DNA of 18,525 nt from a bacterium (GTDB taxonomy: Bacteria > Spirochaetota > UBA4802 > UBA5550). The stretch spans positions 1 through 18,525 of the forward strand of contig JAAENB010000158.1 of NCBI GenBank assembly GCA_024224995.1. Reading direction: 5' to 3'. How positions within the stretch are numbered: the first letter of the stretch is position 1; every line of letters starts with the position of its first letter. Positions 6,913 to 13,898 of the stretch are shown piece by piece. The notes below the pieces were generated by a model. It saw only the letters and a list, made by a program, of their open reading frames with translations, ran no database searches and was not told the origin of the DNA. The translations under genes were made by a program, and so were the position numbers.

Positions 6913-9186
6913 ATGTCTGTAGAGAAAGCTTTTGAAAATTTGAAGATCCAGTTAGGTGAGAAGGAGTTGTGTACTCCTATTTCTTTTGACGATTTTCTGA
7001 AATATGCCGCGAAAAGACCAAACAATGTCTTCAGGAATATATTTCAGTTGTTTTATGATATGATCAATTATTATGTTCAGAAAGATGATGATGAATCGTT
7101 GAGCGACCCGGAATGGATCAATTTTGTTAAATATGATTGCCACCGTCTTTTTGTTCACAACACCGACACCCCGTTCCTGGCCGATACCCCTTTTTCCAAC
7201 AGGCTCGTTACCCTGGCAAATTCCTTCAGATCCGGGGCGCAGCGGAATAAGATATATATTTTTGAAGGGCCAACGGGCAGCGGGAAAAGTACTTTTTTAA
7301 ATAATCTTCTTCTAAAAATCGAGGAATATACCAGTATCAGTGAAGGGCTTACCTATGAAATAGTCTGGAGAATAGACAAACAAATGCTTGGGGCCTACCC
7401 CGGACTTGATGACCTGTATCAGCATACGGGCAAAGGGAACGGGGCGAATGTTGAAGCTCATGTTGTTGATGAGATCCAGCATTTTCTCTCTTCTCCGGAA
7501 CCCCTGGAGGTTACCTGCCCCAGCCACGACAACCCTATCCTGGCAATCCCAAAACAATACCGGCGGTCATTTTTCGATAAAATTATTGAAGACTCGGAGT
7601 TTAAAAAGAAGCTGTTTAAACGAAAAGAATATGAATGGATCTTTAAGGATGAACTCTGTACCATATGCAGTTCTATTTACCAGACACTGCTCAAACGGCT
7701 CGACTCTCCTGCTGAATTATTCAAAATGATACATGTCCGCAAGTACCAGTTTAACAGGAGATTGGGAGAAGGAATAAGTGTTTATAATCCCGGGGATATG
7801 GTTATGAAAGATACCTTAACCAATCCCGTGCTTCAAAAGATATTAAATAACCTGTTCCGTGACAGTAACGCGGTTCGGTATGTTTTTTCTTCCCTGGCCA
7901 GGACAAACAACGGAATGTTTTCCATTATGGATATTAAAACCCATAATAAAGACCGGATCATAAATCTTCATGGTATTATTAGTGACAGCGTTCATAAAGT
8001 GGAACATATTGAAGAGCGGGTCAATTCCCTGTTTATGGCGCTTATGAACCCGGAAGATAAAGATGTTGTTGAGAGCGTGAAGTCCCTGGGAGACCGGATC
8101 ATGCGAATTCCGATTCCCTATGTACTTGATTATCACACTGAAGTTGAAATTTATTATAACAAGTTCGGCAGGGAAAAGGCAAAAAAAATCCTTCCCCGGG
8201 TACTTGAAAATTTTGCCAAGGTTGTCATTTCATCCCGCATCTATCCCAAGTCCGAGGCCCTGGAGCGATGGATTAAAGATCCCCGGAAATATTCAAAATA
8301 TTGCGACAAAGACCTGCTGCTGTTAAAAATGGAATTGTACTCCGGTTTTATTCCGCCCTGGCTTACGGAGGAAGACAGGAAAAACTTTGATGCCCAGAGC
8401 AGAAGGGATGTTATTGGCGAATCCGAAAAGGATGGACTCGATGAGAACAGCATTTCCGGAAGAAAGTCAATTGAAATATTTAACGAGTTTTATTCCAAGT
8501 ACAGCAAAGACGGTTCCCTGATTGATATGGCAAAGCTGTATAAGTTTTTTACCGACAATAAAGACCGGTTTAAAAAAATTCCGGAGAATTTTTTGGATTC
8601 ATTGGTTACGCTGTACGACTTTAATATTCTCCAGGAGATCAAAGAGTCTATCTATAGTTACAATGAGAAAGAAATTTCCAAAGAAGTGCTGAATTATATG
8701 TTTGCCGTTAATTTTGAGATAGGGAGCAACGCCACCTGCGTCTATACCGATGATGAGTTAACCGTTACCGAAGAGTTTCTTATGAAAATTGAAGAACGGC
8801 TCGATAAAGAGTCGGGCAAGGATGTACATAAAAAATTCAGGGCATACGTACAAAAAGAATACACTTCCCATACCCTTACGTACGAAATTGGTGTGGAGAA
8901 AAAGGATATACGGGAAACCACGCTGTACGCGCTCTTAATGGAAAAATATCAGTATAACCTGAAAGAGGATGTTCTTAACCCCTTCCTGGATAACGATAAT
9001 TTCAGGAACGCCATAAAAGAATACGGTCAGCCCGAATTCAAAAGCTATGACAAAAACATTATACGAGATGTTAAATTCCTGATTAAAAATATTACGAAAA
9101 ACTATGGGTATACTGAAGAAGGGGCCAAACAGGTTTGTATCTATGTTATTGACAACAAAATTCCGGACCGGTTTTCAGAAAAATAA
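6913..9186 (+). CDS. prkA: PrkA-type serine protein kinase, copy 2 (canonical-like, enlarged)
   Basis: This 757-residue protein is longer than a typical PrkA (about 640-690). It shows Walker A GPTGSGKS at 119-126, the family block TCPSHDNPILAIP at 201-213, MFSIMDIKTHN at 335-345 where PrkA proteins have a Glu at the position of D340, a sensor-like FMALMNPED at 374-382, and DRIMRIPIPYVLDYHTE at 394-410, the PrkA arginine-finger region. SGRKSIEIFNEFY at 515-527 is also family-typical. Near the C-terminus GYTEEGA (732-738) replaces the usual cysteine pair. These blocks match classic PrkA better than copy 1 does. AGGA lies 7 bases before the ATG. It is the last gene of the operon. Two PrkA paralogues around yeaH and spoVR suggest a paired kinase or AAA+ module; whether they hetero-oligomerise is inference. 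Confidence 0.9.
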   Translation: MSVEKAFENLKIQLGEKELCTPISFDDFLKYAAKRPNNVFRNIFQLFYDMINYYVQKDDDESLSDPEWINFVKYDCHRLFVHNTDTPFLADTPFSNRLVTLANSFRSGAQRNKIYIFEGPTGSGKSTFLNNLLLKIEEYTSISEGLTYEIVWRIDKQMLGAYPGLDDLYQHTGKGNGANVEAHVVDEIQHFLSSPEPLEVTCPSHDNPILAIPKQYRRSFFDKIIEDSEFKKKLFKRKEYEWIFKDELCTICSSIYQTLLKRLDSPAELFKMIHVRKYQFNRRLGEGISVYNPGDMVMKDTLTNPVLQKILNNLFRDSNAVRYVFSSLARTNNGMFSIMDIKTHNKDRIINLHGIISDSVHKVEHIEERVNSLFMALMNPEDKDVVESVKSLGDRIMRIPIPYVLDYHTEVEIYYNKFGREKAKKILPRVLENFAKVVISSRIYPKSEALERWIKDPRKYSKYCDKDLLLLKMELYSGFIPPWLTEEDRKNFDAQSRRDVIGESEKDGLDENSISGRKSIEIFNEFYSKYSKDGSLIDMAKLYKFFTDNKDRFKKIPENFLDSLVTLYDFNILQEIKESIYSYNEKEISKEVLNYMFAVNFEIGSNATCVYTDDELTVTEEFLMKIEERLDKESGKDVHKKFRAYVQKEYTSHTLTYEIGVEKKDIRETTLYALLMEKYQYNLKEDVLNPFLDNDNFRNAIKEYGQPEFKSYDKNIIRDVKFLIKNITKNYGYTEEGAKQVCIYVIDNKIPDRFSEK

Positions 9187-9209
9187 AGCGCGGTTTGGCA
9201 GCCGCGCTT
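9186..9209 (-). terminator. Intrinsic terminator of the small HhH-like gene, possibly bidirectional
   Basis: An 8-bp GC-rich stem (AAGCGCGG at 9186-9193 with CCGCGCTT at 9202-9209) has an 8-base loop. Read on the minus strand it is followed by a T-rich run (TTTATTTTTC), which fits termination of the gene ending at 9222. It also lies right after the prkA copy 2 stop codon, but the plus strand has no T-run. Confidence 0.75.
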
Positions 9210-9221
9210 ATGGTATGGGGG

Positions 9222-9434
9222 TTATTCTTCCGTGTCGGCGAGATTTACGATTGCCTGTGCCCATTTTACGTATTTTAGTTCAGCAAGATCTTTAATTGTT
9301 TTCACATTAAACGCTTCCTGCAATAATTTGGCATCATTGTCACTCACTCCCTGGAGCGCCTCAACCGGGGCATCAACCAGCTCTTTTAGCGATTTGGTTT
9401 CATAGCTCTTATCTAATGCTTTGTTAATATTCAT
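9222..9434 (-). CDS. Small helix-hairpin-helix-like protein
   Basis: The product has 70 residues, is acidic-to-neutral and is predicted to be helical. The stretch DAPVEALQGVSDNDAKLLQE, followed by FNVKTIKDLAEL, reads like a helix-hairpin-helix unit of the DUF4332 type (Gly-Val turn, then a helix and a second repeat-like helix). I recall similar small unassigned proteins in other bacteria and methanogens. HhH units usually bind DNA or proteins, but no role can be assigned here. AGGAGA lies 6 bases before the ATG. The gene has its own strong promoter at 9475-9503 and a terminator at 9186-9209, so it is probably expressed alone and well. It converges on the PrkA operon. Confidence 0.8.
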   Translation of the reverse strand: MNINKALDKSYETKSLKELVDAPVEALQGVSDNDAKLLQEAFNVKTIKDLAELKYVKWAQAIVNLADTEE

Positions 9435-9474
9435 GTAGTATCTCCTTTTTTATTATGTGTGATCGTTTATTAAG

Positions 9475-9503
9475 TATATATCATTGTAACAGCTGCCAGT
9501 CAA
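9475..9503 (-). promoter_or_regulatory. Sigma70-type promoter for the HhH-like gene
   Basis: On the minus strand TTGACT (plus 9498-9503), a 17-base spacer and TATATA (plus 9475-9480) precede the gene starting at 9434 by about 40 bases. It lies in the gap after the terpene-synthase-like gene, so the small gene need not depend on read-through. Confidence 0.7.
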
Positions 9504-9512
9504 GAATATTTT

Positions 9513-10454
9513 TCACACTATATTTTTTGATTTTTTGTATAACTCATGCAGATTTTCAATTCCCTTGAGATAGGCCATTATATCAAGGGATTTACAGTCA
9601 TGAGACAGGGCTGTTATATTTTCTTTCCGCCTCTTCCAGTTTTGTGTCATTTCTTCTATGACATCTGAATTTTTTATTTTGCTTATTATTGTATCAACAT
9701 TGTTATGGTAGTTATTGACGTCAATTTCCCGGTAATCAATTACTTTTTTTTCAATTGCCACCGCGAATATGCTGGAACTGAAATCTCCCTGGCTTGTTTC
9801 ACGCTCCCAGGTGATTATATCATTGTCAATACGGGTCATGTATTGCCCTTCCCATATTATCCGCCGAAGAGTACTTAAGTCCGCAGGATTAAACCCGCTT
9901 GAACACATAAGGTCAATTGTTGAAAAGATTACCAGGTTCATATTATGCGAGATATATAATTCGTGTTCATTTAAATTGATCAATTGAGGATAATCAAGAA
10001 TAAGGAACGAATAACGAATACAGTTGAGGAATTGACGAATATCATAAAACAATATTTCTTCAAATTCACTAAACCGGGGAAATTTTTTCACAAAAGCCTT
10101 AAATTTCTGCCATATATCACAATAGGCAAGAAACCATTCTTTGTCTTTTTGATCAATTTTGTTTAAATCGTCATCTTTTTTAACAAAGGCACTGGATAAT
10201 AATGCCATGGTAAGCTGCTTGTTCTTATGAGTATCAACAACATCATCTATAAACGCGTTCCACATTATGAAGTAATGTTTGGCATTTATTGCTTCTGTTT
10301 TCAGCTCGGCATCTACACTGGAAAGAGTGGTGTATTCGAGGCCTACATTTAAAAAGACCTCCAATCCGGCACGTTTCCGGGTTCCGCCAAGTAAATAATA
10401 TTTGTCAAGAGCGTCAGTGACTCTTTTGTCTATGGGTACTGTTGGTTTAATCAT
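9513..10454 (-). CDS. Class I terpene-synthase-like protein (divergent)
   Basis: The 313-residue product is all-helical by appearance and has the two metal-binding motifs of class I terpene cyclases at usual places. These are the aspartate-rich FIDDVVD at 68-74 (D70, D71, D74) and the NSE triad NDIITWERE at 211-219 (N211, D212, T215, E219) in the context RIDNDIITWERETSQGD. Members use Mg2+ to ionise prenyl diphosphates and cyclise them. The Arg pyrophosphate sensor usually found about 45 residues before the NSE motif is not evident: that region reads HELYISHNMN (164-173). No C-terminal RY pair is seen. No prenyltransferase or P450 lies nearby, so it is not part of an obvious biosynthetic cluster. 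The ribosome site is weak (AAAGA, 11 bases before the ATG). A non-cyclising isoprenoid synthase relative is an alternative. Confidence 0.7.
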   Translation of the reverse strand: MIKPTVPIDKRVTDALDKYYLLGGTRKRAGLEVFLNVGLEYTTLSSVDAELKTEAINAKHYFIMWNAFIDDVVDTHKNKQLTMALLSSAFVKKDDDLNKIDQKDKEWFLAYCDIWQKFKAFVKKFPRFSEFEEILFYDIRQFLNCIRYSFLILDYPQLINLNEHELYISHNMNLVIFSTIDLMCSSGFNPADLSTLRRIIWEGQYMTRIDNDIITWERETSQGDFSSSIFAVAIEKKVIDYREIDVNNYHNNVDTIISKIKNSDVIEEMTQNWKRRKENITALSHDCKSLDIMAYLKGIENLHELYKKSKNIV

Positions 10455-10608
10455 GTTTTTATATCTTTATTTCTCTTTATTTATCTTCATTCTTATACTA
10501 TATAATAATTCTTTATTTACCAGGAAAAAAATAATGACAAGCATTTTTTTTATTTCACCATAATAAAACCTTAACTGTTTTAGTGGGACTGTACCGTCTT
10601 ATTTGTTC

Positions 10609-10637
10609 TTGACAACGATAAAACTTTTAGTTATTCT
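10609..10637 (+). promoter_or_regulatory. Sigma70-type promoter for the chemoreceptor gene
   Basis: TTGACA (10609-10614), a 17-base spacer and TATTCT (10632-10637) place transcription start near 10644, about 50 bases before the ATG at 10693. It overlaps an open upstream extension of the same frame, so it argues for the downstream start. Confidence 0.65.
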
Positions 10638-10692
10638 AGTCCTATTGATTTTTTTTGAAACACATGTTTTAATCGATTTTTGGAAAATTTAT

Positions 10693-11970
10693 ATGATGAA
10701 AAAGAGCATTATACGTAATTATCTCCTGTATTCTGTTGGCTTTGGCATTCTTGTGGCGATTCTTTTCCGGATCATTACCCCGGTTTTTGTTGTTTTTAAA
10801 ACAGATACCCTGAACATTCTTTTTAGCGTTATGTGCCTGTTTGCCGGTATTATGGTTGGCTTTTTTGCCTTCTTCATCGGTAAAATTACCCTGCTCAAAG
10901 CGATCCGGGATATTGAAAGCTTTTCCCAAAATATTGCTGCCGGTGATTTAACCGGGAAACTTGTTATTGAATCCAATGATGAAATCGGTGTCTTTGCCGC
11001 TAATTTTAACAATATTATCAGCGAATTACGAACCATGATCCTGCAAATAAAAGATATTTCCTTTGAGCTGGCATCTGCTATGGATGAGCAGGCTGCTGCT
11101 ACCGCGTCCGTGTCTAAAAACGGGCAGCTTCTGGTTGAACAGCAGGATGTTATAAACACCGGAGCCAGAGAGGCCTCCGATAGCGTTGATGAGGTTTCTT
11201 TCAATGTTGAAATTCAGGGGAACAGCTTTCTTGCTCTCCATAACCGGGTTGTTGAGCTTTCCAATGCTATTACCCGGGCTACTGACCAATCCCGCAGAGC
11301 TCTGGATCTCACTCAGAGTATTACCAAAAAGGTCTCTTCCGGTGAAGAGACCCTTAGCGGTACGAATAGTATTATGGTCAATATTGGTGAAAGCTCCCGT
11401 GAGATGACCAGTATTATGAGTATGATCAATGATATTGCGGACCAGATCAACCTGCTTTCTCTTAATGCTTCCATTGAGTCTGCCAGGGCCGGAGATGCCG
11501 GAAGAGGATTCGCTGTTGTTGCTGAAGAGATCTCTAAGCTGGCAGATCAGACCGGTTCCAGTATTAAGAATATCGACACCCTTATTCAAACCAATGACGA
11601 TGAGATCCGGAAAGGGATAGACAGCGTGCAAAATACAGTGCTGGTTTTCAATGATATTGTTAAGGATATTTCCGAGATAAATGCGGTTATTCATACGATG
11701 TTTGATGACATGCATCTACAGATCGCGAATAATGAGAATCTGGATAAAGAGATAGAAACGATAAAAGCCCTGAGCGGAGAGATTGAAACATCAATCCTGG
11801 ATCATCAAAGCTTTACCAATAAGATCAGCGCTTCAATTGGCGGTATTGGCGGTATTACTGAAATTACCCAATCTACTGCCGCCGCTTCCGAGGAACTTTC
11901 CGCCGCTTCCGAAGAGATTTCGGATATGGCTGAAGTCCTGAAACAGATGGTTGGGGCTTTTCGTATTTAA
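10693..11970 (+). CDS. Methyl-accepting chemotaxis protein with minimal periplasmic region
   Basis: From the ATG at 10693 the product is 425 residues. A positively charged start (MMKKS) leads into two membrane segments at about 9-27 and 42-62, with only about 14 residues between them. A HAMP-like linker follows (about 63-115), then a cytoplasmic signalling domain whose hairpin tip has [18 protein letters not shown] and [10 protein letters not shown] (about 250-279). This is the highly conserved CheA/CheW contact region of chemoreceptors. There is no room for a ligand-binding domain, so sensing may occur in the membrane, in the cytoplasm or through a partner. The end (AFRI) lacks a CheR-tethering pentapeptide. 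The frame stays open upstream to a TTG at 10603 and encodes another hydrophobic stretch, so a longer form with one more membrane segment is possible. An MtfA-like gene follows 10 bases after the stop. Confidence 0.9.
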   Translation: MMKKSIIRNYLLYSVGFGILVAILFRIITPVFVVFKTDTLNILFSVMCLFAGIMVGFFAFFIGKITLLKAIRDIESFSQNIAAGDLTGKLVIESNDEIGVFAANFNNIISELRTMILQIKDISFELASAMDEQAAATASVSKNGQLLVEQQDVINTGAREASDSVDEVSFNVEIQGNSFLALHNRVVELSNAITRATDQSRRALDLTQSITKKVSSGEETLSGTNSIMVNIGESSREMTSIMSMINDIADQINLLSLNASIESARAGDAGRGFAVVAEEISKLADQTGSSIKNIDTLIQTNDDEIRKGIDSVQNTVLVFNDIVKDISEINAVIHTMFDDMHLQIANNENLDKEIETIKALSGEIETSILDHQSFTNKISASIGGIGGITEITQSTAAASEELSAASEEISDMAEVLKQMVGAFRI

Positions 11971-11980
11971 TTGGCTGATT

Positions 11981-13000
11981 ATGATATTACAATCCAAAAG
12001 ATATAAACTTACTAAGATCCTTTCGGCCATTATCTCCGTAATCCTTTCGGCCCTTGCGATTTTTTTCATCAGCAGGATTTCTTTTGATTTAAAGGCGATA
12101 AGTATCCTTGCGGCAGCCTTCTGTGGTGCCGGAGTCTTTCTTGTCTCCTACCTTTTTTTTATAAGAAAGTTCAGGCACAGGAAAAAAATCCTCAGCTCTC
12201 CCTTTCCGCCGGAGTGGGAAGATATCCTGTTAAAAAAGGTTGTTTACTATTCCGCCCTTGACAACAGGGACAAAATAATTTTTCAACAGTATATTCAGGT
12301 CTTCCTGGGCGAAAAACAAATCACGGGTATTGAAACCGATGTTGACGATATCTGCCGGGTCCTGGTTGCCGCCAGCGCCATTATCCCCATTTTTCGCTTC
12401 CCGGAATGGGAATACGACCGGCTCGATGAGATCCTTATTTATCCCTCAAACTTTGATGATGATTTTTCGTTCTCCCGTAAAGAAAGCGGGATCCTTGGTA
12501 TGGTTATCGGCAATAGTTCCGCTATGATCCTTTCAAAACCGGCACTGTTTTTTGGCTTTGACCGGGCAAAAGATAAAGAGAATGTGGGCATTCATGAGTT
12601 TATTCATAAAGTCGACGGTGAGGACGGCTCCATCGACGGTGTTCCTGCCATGCTCGCGGACCAGGCCCTGGTTAAAGACTGGCTCCGGGTTATGGAATAT
12701 GAAATGTCCCGCCTCGAAGACGGACAGTCCGATATCAACCCCTACGGCCTTACCAATAGCGCCGAATTCTTTGCTGTTGTTAGTGAGTATTTTTTTGAAA
12801 ATCCTGCTGCCATGGAAAAAGAACATGTTGAAATGTACGGTATTCTAAAAAAAATATTCAAACAGGATACCAAAAGCCTTTTTTCCGCTGTCCTTGGTTC
12901 CATGTTCCGGCCCCGCAGCAAAAAAACCGGCAGGAACGCGCCCTGTCCCTGCGGGAGCGGTAAGAAATATAAAAAGTGCTGCTTGAATAAACGGGTTTAA
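11981..13000 (+). CDS. mtfA: MtfA-like M90 zinc peptidase with N-terminal membrane segments and C-terminal SEC-C motif
   Basis: From the ATG at 11981 the product is 339 residues. Two membrane segments (about 13-31 and 39-60) precede a peptidase domain with IHEFIHKVDGEDGS (HEFIH 205-209) and NSAEFFAVVSEYFFENP (259-275), both signatures of MtfA, in which E262 would be the third zinc ligand. The C-terminus GRNAPCPCGSGKKYKKCC (317-334) is a SEC-C zinc-binding motif like that of SecA (C322, C324, C333, C334). E. coli MtfA is a soluble peptidase linked to the glucose regulator Mlc. Membrane anchoring and SEC-C fusion are additions to that scheme and suggest action at the membrane or near translocating or ribosomal partners. 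It lies 10 bases after the chemoreceptor gene, probably co-transcribed. A TTG start at 11951, overlapping the previous gene, is possible but less likely. Confidence 0.85.
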   Translation: MILQSKRYKLTKILSAIISVILSALAIFFISRISFDLKAISILAAAFCGAGVFLVSYLFFIRKFRHRKKILSSPFPPEWEDILLKKVVYYSALDNRDKIIFQQYIQVFLGEKQITGIETDVDDICRVLVAASAIIPIFRFPEWEYDRLDEILIYPSNFDDDFSFSRKESGILGMVIGNSSAMILSKPALFFGFDRAKDKENVGIHEFIHKVDGEDGSIDGVPAMLADQALVKDWLRVMEYEMSRLEDGQSDINPYGLTNSAEFFAVVSEYFFENPAAMEKEHVEMYGILKKIFKQDTKSLFSAVLGSMFRPRSKKTGRNAPCPCGSGKKYKKCCLNKRV

Positions 13001-13096
13001 CAAGCGATAACTCTCCCTTCAGCCGCTGAAAATACTTTTATTGAATTTTTTTCAACTTTTTAAAAAAAGTTTGTTACTTTTTGCTCAAAAATGATG

Positions 13097-13110
13097 CTCT
13101 ATTAATAGAG
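13097..13110. promoter_or_regulatory. Perfect 14-bp palindrome upstream of the ribbon-helix-helix gene
   Basis: CTCTATTAATAGAG is a perfect palindrome 60 bases before the start codon at 13170. It is a plausible operator, possibly for the encoded ribbon-helix-helix-like protein, and may overlap a weak -10 (TAATAG). The surrounding gap 13001-13169 is AT-rich with poly-T and poly-A runs. Confidence 0.4.
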
Positions 13111-13169
13111 GCTGGTGCTTCTTAGATTAAAAAAAAGCATGCTGATAACAGGCTTAATGGAGAATTTTT

Positions 13170-13643
13170 ATGCTTATTAAAACTACAATTAACTTTCGCA
13201 TTCCCGTTCTGGAAAAAATTAATGCCGCTGCCGAATCTCTCGGTATTTCCAGGAGCAAGATCATTGTCAGACTTCTGAAAATGGTCATGAACGAGAAAAA
13301 TTTTACTGTTGAAATGTGCCGTGCCGTTCAATATCAATACCCCGATCCCGATCCCGATAACTGGCACAAGTTCCATATCTCTCTTAATGAAAACGACTAT
13401 GAATTTTTTATTGATCTCAGAAAACTTCTCAAAAAGTCGGTTTCTCATCTCGTCGCCTATGCTGTGGAAGAATACCTGGATACTGTCCTGGGCCTCACTC
13501 CCGAAGATCCCGAAAGGACCGATTCTTATCGATTCAAACATTATGTTATAAGCCCATCGGAAGTTCACGGGGTGATTTCCTGGCAGCTTTTCTGGGGACT
13601 TCCGGAGAAAACAGCGGAATTACTGGAGTGCAGGCTTATGTAG
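13170..13643 (+). CDS. Ribbon-helix-helix-like small protein, possible DNA-binding regulator
   Basis: The product has 157 residues. Its N-terminus (about 4-40) reads as a beta strand TTINFRIP, then helix EKINAAAESL, a turn GISRSK and helix IIVRLLKMVM, the pattern of MetJ/Arc ribbon-helix-helix DNA-binding proteins. A second, similar strand-helix unit may follow: HKFHISLNENDYEFFIDLRK, then KSVSHLVAYAVEEYLD. That would give two RHH units in one chain. The rest has no recognised motif. GGAG lies 9 bases before the ATG, and a palindrome (13097-13110) lies upstream. The stop codon falls in the first copy of a duplicated sequence that borders a GC-rich insert (13655-13823), so the 3' end may have been reshaped. 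Function is inferred from the N-terminal pattern only. Confidence 0.7.
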   Translation: MLIKTTINFRIPVLEKINAAAESLGISRSKIIVRLLKMVMNEKNFTVEMCRAVQYQYPDPDPDNWHKFHISLNENDYEFFIDLRKLLKKSVSHLVAYAVEEYLDTVLGLTPEDPERTDSYRFKHYVISPSEVHGVISWQLFWGLPEKTAELLECRLM

Positions 13644-13836
13644 CTCTGAAGAAAGCGGATTTGGGCGCACCCTTCGGGCCGGGCTGCTCCGGGCTCCGCT
13701 TCGCTTCGGTCCTGCGGAAGACCTCCGGACTAAACCCTGCACATCCCTTGCGCTGAGCGGAGCCGAAGTGCTTGCGCGGAGAGTTGCTCTCAAAGATCTT
13801 AATTTTGCTTCCAGGCCCGATGCAGCTCTGAAGAAA
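13631..13836. repeat. GC-rich repeat insert flanked by imperfect direct repeats
   Basis: The sequence at 13631-13654 recurs at about 13812-13836 (ATGTAGCTCTGAAGAAA against ATGCAGCTCTGAAGAAA in the best 17 bases, plus CAGGC just before). Between them lies 13655-13823, which is GC-rich, full of short hairpins and of no clear coding value. It holds an inverted pair GGCTCCGCT (13692-13700) and AGCGGAGCC (13756-13764). The layout resembles insertion of a small non-autonomous element, or a local duplication plus repeat expansion. It fills the 255-base gap 13644-13898. Confidence 0.6.
13753..13768 (-). repeat. Dispersed 16-bp repeat, copy 1
   Basis: CTGAGCGGAGCCGAAG here is the exact reverse complement of 18379-18394. 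Near-identical words are, to my knowledge, common dispersed repeats in several bacterial genomes. Confidence 0.7.
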
Positions 13837-13898
13837 ACAAAGGTACTTGACAGACCCGGGCTAATGGGGAGAATACCGTCCGGAGACACGAAACGTAT

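Noticed and set aside
11026..11715. Minus-strand ORF of 229 codons opposite the chemoreceptor signalling domain
   Set aside because: It lies wholly opposite a highly conserved chemoreceptor domain and shows no family signature.
13620..13889. Minus-strand ORF of 89 codons across the GC-rich insert
   Set aside because: Its Arg/Ser/Pro-rich translation looks like translated repeat DNA and it spans both flanking repeats; not a supported gene.
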